A stretch of 64,000 bases of DNA from Nostocoides sp. HKS02 (GCF_009707485.1 NZ_CP046121.1:3162001-3226000), one strand, 5' to 3'. Positions 44,226 through 52,652 are shown, numbered from the stretch's first letter. Notes: generated from the sequence alone by a model not told the origin. A program made the numbers and translations.

Positions 44226-44298
44226 TGCCCCCGGGCAGAATCGAACTGCCGACACCCGCTTTAGGAGAGCGGTGCTCTATCCCCTGAGCTACGAGGGC
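44226..44298 (-). tRNA. tRNA-Arg (anticodon CCU)
   Basis: 73 nt on the minus strand from 44298. Acceptor GCCCTCG / CGGGGGC, D-arm GCTC...GAGC, anticodon stem CCGCT / AGCGG with loop CTCCTAA (anticodon CCT), T-arm GGCAG-TTCGATT-CTGCC, discriminator A at 44226. CCA is not encoded. The 3' half has been supplied or regenerated by the integrated island. Confidence 0.95.
44251..44267. repeat. Right attachment-site repeat inside tRNA-Arg
   Basis: GACACCCGCTTTAGGAG, the second copy of the island's flanking direct repeat. It spans the anticodon loop, the 3' anticodon strand and the variable loop of the tRNA. Confidence 0.85.
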
Positions 44299-44461
44299 GA
44301 GCGTGGCTGGGTCGATCGCTCGAAACCCGGAGGCCTCGTGCAGGTACCGCCACTCACGCAGCGGCCAGAGTAGCCGAGACCGCCCGCCCCGGGTTCGCCG
44401 GGCCGATCGCCAGGTGTGCCGCAGCGCTGCCGCGCACTTCCCCCGACCTAGCGTGGTGGGC

Positions 44462-44890
44462 TCACGCCTGCAGCTTGGCGATCTCGGCCCGCGCGGCTGC
44501 GACGAGCTCGTCGTTGGTGTGGGCGTGGCCCCACAGACCCCAGCCACCCTCGGGCGCCTCGGTCAGCAGCACCCACGTGCGCTCGCTCAGCGTCGCATCC
44601 CCAGCGGCGTCGGCGACCAGGTCGGTGAGCCTGCGGACGAGCGCGAGCTGCTTGTCGCGGTCGAGGGCGCCGGCATTGGTCAGGACCTGCACGCGGACGT
44701 ACGTGCTGTCTCCGTCCACGTTCGCGAGCGCGCTTGCCGGCAGGTCGTGCACGAAGGCGGCAGTGTTCTTGCGGAACATCGGGATGTCCGGGACCCCCTC
44801 GACGGCCATCACGGCGGCGGCCAGGTCCGTGGCGAGCTGGGCGGTGTCCGGGAAGGTTCCGGTCGCGGCATACACATCGATCATCGGCAC
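44462..44890 (-). CDS. Tautomerase-family protein
   Basis: 142 residues. GTG 44890 is chosen because it gives M-P-M-I-D-V-Y, leaving Pro-1 as the catalytic base after Met removal, the defining feature of the 4-oxalocrotonate tautomerase superfamily; GGAG lies upstream. Two tandem beta-alpha-beta units are suggested by the length (DVYAATGTFPDTAQLATDLAAAVMAVEGVP and RVQVLTNAGALDRDKQLALVRRLTDLVADAAG). Divergent from the TetR gene and probably its target. Confidence 0.8.
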   Translation of the reverse strand: MPMIDVYAATGTFPDTAQLATDLAAAVMAVEGVPDIPMFRKNTAAFVHDLPASALANVDGDSTYVRVQVLTNAGALDRDKQLALVRRLTDLVADAAGDATLSERTWVLLTEAPEGGWGLWGHAHTNDELVAAARAEIAKLQA

Positions 44891-44919
44891 GGCGGGCTCC
44901 AGGCGAGTCGAGAAGGTGA

Positions 44920-44961
44920 CTATGACGAGCGTCATAGAATCTATGCAAGTTAACATAGAAT
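44920..44961. promoter_or_regulatory. Array of CTATG/CATAG half-sites (TetR operator)
   Basis: CTATGACGAGCGTCATAG (8-bp arms) at 44920-44937 overlaps CATAGAATCTATG at 44933-44945, and another CATAG half-site follows at 44954. The AT-rich island sits between the divergent tautomerase and TetR genes, so autoregulation by the TetR protein is likely. Confidence 0.65.
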
Positions 44962-44993
44962 CCGTCCGCGGGAACCGTCGAGAGGGTGAAACT

Positions 44994-45551
44994 TTGGCTG
45001 GCGACGTGCGACGCCGGATGGTGCTCAGCGCGCTCACGCTGATCGCCGAGCGCGGCGTGCAGGGCACCTCCATCGCCGACCTGCTCGAGCGCAGCGGAGC
45101 GCCGCGCGGCTCGGTCTACCACCACTTCCCCGGTGGCAAGGACGAGATCGTGGCCGCGGCCATGGACTACATGGCGACCGACGGCCGGGTCCCCCTGCAC
45201 GCCCTGCGTGGTTCTGATGTCCCCGGCATCGTCACCGGCTTCATCAACCTGTGGCGGGGCGTGCTGACCAGGAGCGAGTTCGCGGCCGGGTGCGCCACAG
45301 CCGGCGTGACCGTGAGCGGGGAGTCAGAGTCGGCCAGGGCCGCCGCGAGGAAGGTCTTCGAGCTCTGGATCGCCGACCTCACCGAGCTGCTCGAGGCCGC
45401 TGGCGTCGACCCGTCGAAGGCCGCCGACTTCGCCTGGATGCTCTTCGCCTCGACCGAGGGGGCGCTCGTCTTCGCTCGCGCAGAGCACAGCATGCGAGCC
45501 CTCGACCTCGTGGAGCAGCAGCTCCTCAGCCTCGGCGCCACGCTGGTCTGA
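44994..45551 (+). CDS. TetR-family regulator (LmrA/YxaF type)
   Basis: 185 residues from TTG 44994 (GAGAGGGTGA upstream). An earlier ATG at 44943 lies within the operator array and would add 17 residues. N-terminal HTH: RRMVLSALTLIAERGVQGTSIADLLERSGAPRGSVYHHFPGGKDEIVAAAM. The C-terminal ligand domain is of the LmrA/YxaF kind (GFINLWRGVLTRSEFAAGCATAGVTV). It probably represses the divergent tautomerase gene. Confidence 0.88.
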   Translation: MAGDVRRRMVLSALTLIAERGVQGTSIADLLERSGAPRGSVYHHFPGGKDEIVAAAMDYMATDGRVPLHALRGSDVPGIVTGFINLWRGVLTRSEFAAGCATAGVTVSGESESARAAARKVFELWIADLTELLEAAGVDPSKAADFAWMLFASTEGALVFARAEHSMRALDLVEQQLLSLGATLV

Positions 45552-45592
45552 CCGGCGACTGGCCTGATCGCCGACCGGCGACCAGGGCCAGG

Positions 45593-46030
45593 TCACGACG
45601 AGGGCTGGTCGTCCTCCCAGGCGACCGACGCGATCCGCCACGCGCCGTCGACCCGCACGAGCTGGATGACCTTGGCGCCGCTGCCAGCGAGTGGCCCGTC
45701 CGGACCTCGACCCTTCTTCGCGTACGCCCCGGACCACACGGCGAGGTTGCCGTGAACCCACAGGTCGCCCGGCAGCGGCCACTCCCGGAACTCGGCCACC
45801 GCGTCGCCGGCCAGGTAGGCCCGCCGCGGCTCGACGAACGCGGCCACGTCATCGACCACGAGCTCGCCGGCAGCAGTGAAGTGCGCGATCGTCGCCTGCG
45901 GCAGGAACGACGCGGCGAGTGCATCGAGCCGCTCGTCCAGGCCCGGTTCGGTCCTGAACGCCGCGAAGAACCGCTCCACGCAGGCGGTCACCTCGGCGCG
46001 GTCCTCGACCTCGCGCTCGTCCTCCACCAC
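45593..46030 (-). CDS. NTF2/SnoaL-like protein
   Basis: 145 residues of a DUF4440/SnoaL-like alpha+beta cone: VTACVERFFAAFRTEPGLDERLDALAASFLPQATIAHF, then DVAAFVEPRRAYLAGDAVAEFREWPLPGDLWVHGNLAVWSGAY and VIQLVRVDGAWRIASVAWED. Substrate or enzymatic role unknown. Convergent with the TetR gene. Confidence 0.8.
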   Translation of the reverse strand: MVEDEREVEDRAEVTACVERFFAAFRTEPGLDERLDALAASFLPQATIAHFTAAGELVVDDVAAFVEPRRAYLAGDAVAEFREWPLPGDLWVHGNLAVWSGAYAKKGRGPDGPLAGSGAKVIQLVRVDGAWRIASVAWEDDQPSS

Positions 46031-46181
46031 ATCAGCTCCTCACCCGTCGTCGCCAGCCGGACCGCGTCGACCCAGCCGACCGCCCGCCTTCGTATGCCGC
46101 GTCCGCGGCCTGCGCCCGGTCCCTCACCTGCAGCGTGGCGAGGATACGCGTCCCGCTGGTCGCTGTGACTAGCCCAGTTGG

Positions 46182-46203
46182 GTCCACAGGGCCCCCTGTG
46201 GAC
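46182..46203. promoter_or_regulatory. Perfect palindrome containing a DnaA-like box
   Basis: GTCCACAGGG and CCCTGTGGAC are perfect 10-bp arms separated by CC; the right arm continues as TGTGGACAA, the complement of the DnaA consensus TTGTCCACA. It lies in the 380-bp gap 46031-46409, which otherwise holds no gene. A regulatory site or a DnaA-titration site is possible. Confidence 0.45.
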
Positions 46204-46409
46204 AAACCCCGGCCGTGCCCGTGGCCTGTTGACAGCCACGCGCGGACGGCGCGAGCGGCACCCCCCGTCCGGCGCCACAGGACATTCCGAGCGAAAAGGA
46301 CTAGTCACTCGACGACAGGAGGGGCCAAAGAGCGCGAATCGGGAGAATCTGGCCTAGATTGAGACCACCAAGAGCACAACTGAAGAGCACGGGGGATTCT
46401 CGCTAGGGG

Positions 46410-47402
46410 ATGCACATGACCAGAGCGCACCGCTTGGCCCGTTGGTCGGCTGCGCCCTGGCACCGGGTGCTCGCGACAGCCCTGGCTGTCCTGGGTGGGG
46501 TGTTCGGCCTCACCCAGCTCGAAACCATCGAGGGGTGGGTGTGGGGCGCCGTCGTGGGCGCGCTGGCGTGCGCGGTCTTCGCTGCCGGGTCGTACGTCCT
46601 GAACGCACGCCACCGCCGCTCGCTGGAAGTCTTGCTGGTCCAGGCGCGGCAGCTCGGCGACCTGAGCCCGGCAAGCCAGGACGTCGAGCCGCCCACCGAT
46701 GGGTTGGCCGCAGAGGTCTCGGCGGCCATGGGGCTGAGTGCCCTGCGCCTCAGGACCCAGCTGGCCCAGGAGCGGGCCTTCAGTGGGCAGGCAGCGCACC
46801 AGCTGCGTACGCCGCTGACCGCCCTCGGGCTGCAGCTCGACGAGCTCACCATGGATCCCGAGACGCCTCGTCGCGTGCGGGCAGCAGTGCACCGCTCCCG
46901 CAACGAGGTCGACCGGCTCGCCGAGATCATCGCGGACCTGCTCGCCCTGGCCCGTCGTGGTGCACTGCCCACCGGGCGCTACCAGACCGACCCCGCGGTC
47001 GTGGCGGTGCACGCCACGCACCGATGGGCATCGCTGGCGCGGGCGGCCGGCCGCGAGCTGCGGGTCGCTGGCACGCTGCCCGACTGCCAGGTGCCGGCCC
47101 CGGCGGGCCCGACCTCCCAGGTGCTGGACGTCCTCATCGACAACGCCCTCAAGCACGGGTCCGGTGACATCGAGGTCAGCGTCAGGGTGATGGCCGACAG
47201 CGTCCGGCTGCGGGTGGCCGATCAGGGCACGTCGGTGCGCCCGGCAGCCGGACAGCACGCGACGGCCGGGGCCGGGATGGGTCTGGACGTGGCGGAGAAG
47301 CTCGCCGCGGCCTGCGGTGGCCGGATGGTCCGCGCGCCGATTCCGACCACCGCGTTCGACCTGGTCCTGCCGCGCGAAGATCCGGTCACGAGTCGGCAGT
47401 GA
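46410..47402 (+). CDS. Orphan sensor histidine kinase
   Basis: 330 residues. Two membrane helices near the start (HRVLATALAVLGGVFGL and WVWGAVVGALACAVFAAGSYVL) with almost no extracellular loop, so it senses membrane or internal signals. H-box SGQAAHQLRTPLTALG, N-box VLDVLIDNALKHGSG, G-boxes VADQGTS and GAGMGLDVAEKLA. No response regulator next to it in the same direction. It ends overlapping the hybrid kinase gene by 17 bp, convergently. Confidence 0.88.
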   Translation: MHMTRAHRLARWSAAPWHRVLATALAVLGGVFGLTQLETIEGWVWGAVVGALACAVFAAGSYVLNARHRRSLEVLLVQARQLGDLSPASQDVEPPTDGLAAEVSAAMGLSALRLRTQLAQERAFSGQAAHQLRTPLTALGLQLDELTMDPETPRRVRAAVHRSRNEVDRLAEIIADLLALARRGALPTGRYQTDPAVVAVHATHRWASLARAAGRELRVAGTLPDCQVPAPAGPTSQVLDVLIDNALKHGSGDIEVSVRVMADSVRLRVADQGTSVRPAAGQHATAGAGMGLDVAEKLAAACGGRMVRAPIPTTAFDLVLPREDPVTSRQ

Positions 47403-49971
47403 CCTTGCGCAGGAGGCTGATGACCTTGCGTGCGAAGTCCGCCGACGACTCGCCGGACTTCGTCACGAACCGGGTCTCGCCGAGCAGCAGCCGGTGCCGG
47501 TCCGCCGAGGTGAGCTGCGACCCGGTGTAGACGAGCAACGGCAGGGACCGCAACCGGTCGTCGCGTCGCATCGCCTCGACCACGGCATACCCGTCGATGT
47601 CCGGGAGGCCCAGGTCCAGGACGAGCAGGTCCGGGGGGACCTCGCGGCTCATCGCCAGGGCCTGCGCGCCGGTCCGGGCGATCCGTGCGTGGACCCCGTG
47701 GTCGGTGAAGAACGCCTGCAGGACGTCACCGAGGTCCTCGTCGTCCTCGACGACCAGGACGCTGGTGGTGGGACCCGTTCCCAGTGCTCGGCGCAGGGAC
47801 GCCATGAGGGCCCGCTGGTCAACCGGTTTGGTGAGCCAGGACGAGGCTGCGGGGACGGCCATGTCGTCGGGCGCCAGGGCGCTGAGGATGATGATCGGGA
47901 TCTCCGCCGTGACCGGGTCGGCGCGCAGCGCGGCGATGGTCTCCCAGCCGGTCATGCCGGGCATGCGCAGGTCCATCAGCACGACGCTGGGTGCCTGGTC
48001 GGCGGCCAGGGCGAGCGCTTCGGGGCCGCTGTGTGCGCGCAGCGTGCTGTAGCCATGGGACTCCAACATCGCGCCCAGCACCTCGACCACGTCGGGGTCG
48101 TCATCGCAGACCAGCACCGCGCCGATCGGTAGCGGGCCGGCATCCATCTCCTCGCCCGGAGCGGGAGCCGCGGGCAGCGTGAACGCGAAGGTGCTCCCCT
48201 GACCGGGCTCGCTGGTGGCCCAGATCCGGCCGCCGTGCTGCTCGACGATCCCGCGACAGATCGGCAGGCCCAGACCGGTGCCGCCCTTCGCGCGGGTGTC
48301 GGACGCGTCGGCCTGGGTGAACCTGTCAAAGATCGCCTCGAGCTGGTCAGCCGGTATGCCGCTGCCCTCGTCGGTGACGGTGAACTGGACGAACTCCTTG
48401 GAGGCATTGGGGTCCTTGGAGTCCGACGGTCCGACCGCCACCAGCACCGTGCCACCGGCCGGGGAGAACTTCACGGCGTTGCTGATCAGGTTGGTCAGGG
48501 CCTGGGCCACCCGGTCGCGGTCTGCCAGGACCACGGCGTCGATCGGCATCGCGGCGATGGTGACGTTCGCCTGGTCGGCCATAGCCTTCATCTCGGCGAT
48601 CGCGTCGGCGACGACCTCGGCCGCGGGCAGCGGCGCCAGGTCGAGCTCGAGCTTGCCGGCCGCCATCTTCTCGACGTCGAGGATGTCGTTGACGAGGCGC
48701 ACCAGTCGCTGGCAGCTGTTGAGGGCCACGTCGGCCATCCGCTGCGCCTTCGGCGGGAGGGTGCCCACGGCGCCGCCTGCGATGAGTCCGAGCGCGCCCC
48801 TGATGGAGGTCAGCGGGGTGCGCAGCTCGTGGCTGATGACGCCGACGAACTCGTCCTTCAGCCGTTCCAGCTCGCGCTGCTCGGTGACGTCCTGCAAGGT
48901 CCCGACCAGGCGCACGATCTCGCCCTGGTCGTCACGAACTGCCTTACCCAGGGCCACGACCTCTCGCACGTTCCCGTCGGGCCGAACGATCCGGTAGTGG
49001 GAGTACACGTCGGCGAGGGACCGCGCGACCTCGTGCCGGTCGCGGAGGACGTCAGGCATGTCCTCGGGGTGGACCCGCGCGGCGAACAGGGCCTCATGGT
49101 CGCCCGCAGTGCCGGGAGCAAGGCCGAGGATGCGGTAGAACTCGTCGCTCCACTGGGCGACACCGAGGTGCGGGCTCCATTGCCAGCTGCCGATGTGGGC
49201 CATCTGCTGGGCATCCCGCAGCTCGTCGTTGCTGTGGGCCAGCTGCTCGGCGTTGTCCTCCAGGCGGTGCAGCAGGACCTCGTTGCCGGTCACGAGGCGG
49301 TACAGGAAGAAGGCCAGGAGCAGCATCGCCACCAGCACCGCGGCCGCCGCGGCCGTGGTCGATGCCACCGCCTGGGTCTGTCGGCTGTCGGCCGCAGCAG
49401 TCTGCACCGCAGCCTCGCGAGCCAGACTCACCGTGAGGTCCGCCTGAGGCTTTTCCAGCGCCCGGTAGGCGCTCTCGAAGCTCGGCAGCTTGGCCCGCGC
49501 CGCCGTCGGATCGGTCCGCATGAGGTCGACCAGGGCCACGGCCTGGGCGCCATAGGCCCTCAGCGTGGGTCGCAGCCGGTCGATGTCGGCCGCGAGCGAG
49601 GCAGGCGTGTCGACCGGGTCCAGGCGGACCAAGTCGCGGTCGAGCTGTGCGACGTGCACGTCCACCGACTCGTCCAGCGCCGGGACCCCTCCGTCAGCGC
49701 CGCTGTTGAGCACGGCCGCCAAGACGTCGGCATAGATCGCGTCGTGCAGCATGTCCGCGTCCTGCTGGTACCGCTGCGCGGTCAGCAGCCGCAGGGCGTT
49801 CCCGTGTGATCGCTGGACCTCGGTGAAGCCGGTCAGGGCGGTGGCCACGACCAGCAGCGGCAGGACGACCGCCACGACGGCCGCGAGCAGCAGCCCGCGG
49901 CGCAGGGCGATCCCGCCGGTCGGCTCGGCGCGTTCCTGCTCAGGTGGTCGCTTCACCGGATTCCCTTCCAT
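47386..49971 (-). CDS. Hybrid sensor histidine kinase with two receiver domains
   Basis: 861 residues. Helices at about 25-48 and 209-229 frame a periplasmic helical sensor. PAS domain about 258-365 (GSWQWSPHLGVAQWSDEFYRILGL). HisKA with His381 (VGVISHELRTPLT). HATPase about 480-600 (LTNLISNAVKFSPAGG, GTGLGLPI). REC1 about 617-735 with Asp667 (VVLMDLRMPG). REC2 about 737-855 with Asp786 (LLVLDLGLPD). Last gene of the RR-HPt-kinase operon; GTG 49956 is an alternative start. The phosphoryl group can pass REC to HPt to RR. Confidence 0.92.
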   Translation of the reverse strand: MEGNPVKRPPEQERAEPTGGIALRRGLLLAAVVAVVLPLLVVATALTGFTEVQRSHGNALRLLTAQRYQQDADMLHDAIYADVLAAVLNSGADGGVPALDESVDVHVAQLDRDLVRLDPVDTPASLAADIDRLRPTLRAYGAQAVALVDLMRTDPTAARAKLPSFESAYRALEKPQADLTVSLAREAAVQTAAADSRQTQAVASTTAAAAAVLVAMLLLAFFLYRLVTGNEVLLHRLEDNAEQLAHSNDELRDAQQMAHIGSWQWSPHLGVAQWSDEFYRILGLAPGTAGDHEALFAARVHPEDMPDVLRDRHEVARSLADVYSHYRIVRPDGNVREVVALGKAVRDDQGEIVRLVGTLQDVTEQRELERLKDEFVGVISHELRTPLTSIRGALGLIAGGAVGTLPPKAQRMADVALNSCQRLVRLVNDILDVEKMAAGKLELDLAPLPAAEVVADAIAEMKAMADQANVTIAAMPIDAVVLADRDRVAQALTNLISNAVKFSPAGGTVLVAVGPSDSKDPNASKEFVQFTVTDEGSGIPADQLEAIFDRFTQADASDTRAKGGTGLGLPICRGIVEQHGGRIWATSEPGQGSTFAFTLPAAPAPGEEMDAGPLPIGAVLVCDDDPDVVEVLGAMLESHGYSTLRAHSGPEALALAADQAPSVVLMDLRMPGMTGWETIAALRADPVTAEIPIIILSALAPDDMAVPAASSWLTKPVDQRALMASLRRALGTGPTTSVLVVEDDEDLGDVLQAFFTDHGVHARIARTGAQALAMSREVPPDLLVLDLGLPDIDGYAVVEAMRRDDRLRSLPLLVYTGSQLTSADRHRLLLGETRFVTKSGESSADFARKVISLLRKVTADS

Positions 49972-50359
49972 TGGTCGTCGGCGTGGCGGCGAGCGCCTCG
50001 CGGAGCTGGGCGACCTGCGCCAAGCCGCGCGCCGCCCGGGCCTGCGTGACCTCGGCGTCGTCGACGCGGGCCGGCTCGTCCACGCCGTCCAGCAGTGCCT
50101 CGAGGTCCCGGCCCAGCTGGCTGGCCGCGGCGAAGCCGAACGTGCCGGCCGACCCGGCGAGCGAGTGTGCGGCGCGACTCGCGGTCAGCCGTACGTCCTC
50201 GACGAGCTCGCCGTCGTGCATGGACTGGAGCGCCTCGGCGATGACCTGCGCCCGGGCAAGGTTGGTGGCTCGGGCGCGGTCGCGGAAGGCAGCCATCGCC
50301 GCGTCCATCGGCTCGTGGTCCATCGGTTCCTGGTCCATGGGTTCCCTGTCCATCGCCAT
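49940..50359 (-). CDS. HPt phosphotransfer protein
   Basis: 139 residues with the HPt motif AAHSLAGSAGTFGF (phosphorylatable His) and supporting helices. The N-terminus carries a tandem EPMDQ/EPMDH/EPMDA repeat from a 15-nt DNA repeat, so the true start may lie later, at MAAFRDRA. It overlaps the kinase gene by 32 nt and shares one base with the upstream RR stop (TGATG). Confidence 0.88.
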   Translation of the reverse strand: MAMDREPMDQEPMDHEPMDAAMAAFRDRARATNLARAQVIAEALQSMHDGELVEDVRLTASRAAHSLAGSAGTFGFAAASQLGRDLEALLDGVDEPARVDDAEVTQARAARGLAQVAQLREALAATPTTNGRESGEATT

Positions 50360-50763
50360 CAGGACCAGCCCAGGAGTGCGGAGAGCTCGGCGGGGAGCTG
50401 CATCGGGTCGAACGGCTTGGTGAGCACGCCCGCCACGGGCAGCACGGCCATCGCCGCGCGCTCCGCGGCCTGGACCTTCGCCGTGAGCAGCACGATGGGT
50501 ATGCCGGCGGTGGCGGGGTCCGCCCGCAGCGCCAGCGCCGCGGTGGGACCGTCCATGCCGGGCATCATGACGTCCATGACGATCGCGTCCGGCAGGTCGG
50601 CGCGAGCGCGTTCCAGCCCCTCTCGGCCGTCGGCGGCCGTCGTCACGGTCCAGCCGCCGACCATCTCCAGGCTCATCTGGGCGACCTCGAGGATGAGCTC
50701 GTCGTCATCGACCACAAGAATTCGGCGAACGACGCTGCCCTCGGCGTTCGCGGTTCCGGTCAT
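50359..50763 (-). CDS. Single-domain response regulator
   Basis: 134 residues from ATG 50763. Receiver fold only: ILVVDDDELILEVAQ (acidic pocket), phospho-acceptor Asp64 (AIVMDVMMPGMDG), PIVLLTAK, and VLTKPFD Lys. No output domain, so it acts by protein contact or as a phosphate sink, like CheY or Spo0F. First gene of the phosphorelay operon. Confidence 0.9.
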   Translation of the reverse strand: MTGTANAEGSVVRRILVVDDDELILEVAQMSLEMVGGWTVTTAADGREGLERARADLPDAIVMDVMMPGMDGPTAALALRADPATAGIPIVLLTAKVQAAERAAMAVLPVAGVLTKPFDPMQLPAELSALLGWS

Positions 50764-50878
50764 CTGCAGGAAAAATGCTGTCGAAGGGTTTTCGCGGCCA
50801 TTCGGCCAGTCTGCATGACCTTCGCACCATTCGCGCACTTTTGAGACGAGGCGCTCCATGCGCGGCCCCTCGCCCCGG

Positions 50879-51244
50879 TCAGCGAGACAGCTGCTGCAGG
50901 GCCCACGAGTTGCCGTCGGGGTCGCTGAAGTACGCGTACTTGACGCCGCCCATGTCGTGGACGTCGGAGATGTCGACGCCCTTGCCCGACAGGGACGCGC
51001 GCGCGTCGTCGATGTCGTCGACCACGAGGTGGAGGTTGCGCACCGGCGGCGCCTCGGGGTCGCCGATGCCGACGCCGACGACGATCGAGCAGGCGGAGCC
51101 GGGCGGGGTCAGCTGCACCACCCGCATACCGTTCCCCGGCTCCACGTCATGGTCGAGGACGAACCCCACCCGGTCGACGTAGAACTCCTTGCTGCGCTCC
51201 ACGTCCTTCGTGGGCAGGGGGACGAGTTCCAGGCGCATGTCCAT
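50879..51244 (-). CDS. VOC/glyoxalase-like protein
   Basis: 121 residues, one vicinal-oxygen-chelate unit pair: LELVPLPTKDVERSKEFYVDRVGFVLDHDVEPGNGMRVVQLTPPGS, then LHLVVDDIDDARASLSGKGVDI and VKYAYFSDPDGNSWALQQ with the final metal-ligand-like region. Commonly antibiotic-resistance- or dioxygenase-like; the specific activity cannot be assigned. Confidence 0.85.
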   Translation of the reverse strand: MDMRLELVPLPTKDVERSKEFYVDRVGFVLDHDVEPGNGMRVVQLTPPGSACSIVVGVGIGDPEAPPVRNLHLVVDDIDDARASLSGKGVDISDVHDMGGVKYAYFSDPDGNSWALQQLSR

Positions 51245-51410
51245 GCGATGACTCCTTGCGGGATTCGGGGATGGCTCGAGGATAGGGGCGGATGCCGCGC
51301 AGGCGAGTCGAGCTTGCGTCTTGCCACGGGCCGAGGGCGGGGGTAGGACTGGCTGAAGGAGTCGCCGCCTTCAACTACGGTGCCGCGTCGACACATGCCG
51401 GTGATGCGCG

Positions 51411-52622
51411 ATGAATGCCCGATCCGCCCTCCTCACCCAGCCCACCGCACGCACCGTCGGGAACCGGCGAGCGCGCTGGGGGTCGGCCGCCGCCCTGGCC
51501 TCGGCCGCGATGCTGACCCTGACTGCCGCCGCGGTCGGCCCGGCAGGCGCCGCGGTCGGCCCGGCAGGCGCCACCTCCGCCGGTGCGCACCCGGCGGGGT
51601 TCCACCAGGTCAACCTGGTCTCGGACATCCCCGGCCTCGCCGCGGTGCTCGACCTCGACCTGGTCAACGCCTGGGGACTGTCTGCCACCCCGGGCACCGA
51701 CCAGTCGCCCGGCTCGCCCCTGTGGGTGTCGGACAACGGCACCGACCTGACCACGTTGTACACCGGCGGCACCGCCACCTCGGTGACCAAGGCTCCGCTG
51801 GTCGTGACCGTCACGTCCGGCGCACCCACCGGGCAGGTGTTCAACACCGACCCGACCGGGTTCGTCGTCCGCGACTCGAGCGGCCACTCGGGCCCGGCGA
51901 CCTTCCTCCTCGACTCCGAGAACGGTGGCATCGACGGGTGGAACCGGACCGTCGGGGCGACGAGCACCGGGCCGTCGACAGTCACCGAGACCGCCGTGGC
52001 GAACGGCGCCAATGCGGTCTACAAGGGCCTGGCCATCGGGCAGGGCTCCAACGGCCAGACCTACCTGTATGCCGCGAACTTCCGGTCCGGGCGGGTCGAG
52101 GCGTACGACTCGACCTTCATGCCCGTCGAGCTGCCGGGCGGCCTGTTCGTGGACCCGCGGATCCCGGCTGGGTACGCGCCCTTCAATGTCCAGGAGCTCG
52201 CCGGCAGGCTGTACGTCGCCTACGCGAAGCAGGATGCCCGGCTCCACGACGATGTCGCCGGTCCCGGTCACGGGTTCGTTGACGTCTACACCAACGACGG
52301 CGCGTTGATCCGGCGGCTGGTCACCCGTGGTGCGCTGAACTCGCCGTGGGGACTGGCCCTCGCACCAGCAGGGTTCGGCCGGTTCGGCGGCGCCCTGCTC
52401 GTCGGCAACTTCGGCAACGGCCACATCAACGCCTACGACCCGGCCACCGGTGCCTCCCTGGGCCCGCTCCGGAGCCCGCGGGGCGCACCGATCGCCATCG
52501 ACGGTCTGTGGGGTCTGCGGTTCGGCAACGGGGCTGCCGCCAAGACGGGCGAGCTGCTCTTCTCGGCGGGCCCGAACCACGAGTCCGACGGCTTGCTCGG
52601 GAAGCTGGTGCCCGCCGGCTGA
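51411..52622 (+). CDS. TIGR03118 family secreted beta-propeller protein
   Basis: 403 residues. Signal peptide about 1-46, followed by FHQVNLVSDIPGLAAVLDLDLVNAWGLSATP, the TIGR03118 opening. Repeats such as GLAIGQGSNGQTYLYAANFRSGRVEAYDSTF and ALLVGNFGNGHINAYDPATGASLG suggest a six-bladed propeller, ending LLFSAGPNHESDGLLGKLVP. The signal region contains a 21-bp exact tandem duplication (51531-51572), giving AVGPAGA twice. Function unknown. Confidence 0.88.
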   Translation: MNARSALLTQPTARTVGNRRARWGSAAALASAAMLTLTAAAVGPAGAAVGPAGATSAGAHPAGFHQVNLVSDIPGLAAVLDLDLVNAWGLSATPGTDQSPGSPLWVSDNGTDLTTLYTGGTATSVTKAPLVVTVTSGAPTGQVFNTDPTGFVVRDSSGHSGPATFLLDSENGGIDGWNRTVGATSTGPSTVTETAVANGANAVYKGLAIGQGSNGQTYLYAANFRSGRVEAYDSTFMPVELPGGLFVDPRIPAGYAPFNVQELAGRLYVAYAKQDARLHDDVAGPGHGFVDVYTNDGALIRRLVTRGALNSPWGLALAPAGFGRFGGALLVGNFGNGHINAYDPATGASLGPLRSPRGAPIAIDGLWGLRFGNGAAAKTGELLFSAGPNHESDGLLGKLVPAG

Positions 52623-52652
52623 CGCCGTGGCCGAGAAGGGGGCCGTGACGGC

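Larger units (their letters stand above)
26362..44267. mobile_element. Integrated genomic island at tRNA-Arg(CCU)
   Basis: About 17.9 kb between two copies of GACACCCGCTTTAGGAG, the right one inside the tRNA anticodon arm. The left copy is preceded by GCAGAATCAAGTTGCT, which matches 12 of 16 bases of the tRNA T-arm, so it is a displaced tRNA 3' fragment. The integrase and excisionase abut the tRNA, as usual. Cargo: nucleases, ATPase, toxin-antitoxin, a second recombinase, and a truncated relaxase. The coding sequence is visibly less GC-rich than the flanks. With only a relaxase remnant, it does not appear self-transmissible. Confidence 0.85.

Noticed and set aside
42770..46209. Replication origin suggested by DnaA-like boxes
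   Set aside because: Only two boxes 3.4 kb apart, with no dnaA, dnaN, parAB or AT-rich unwinding region nearby.
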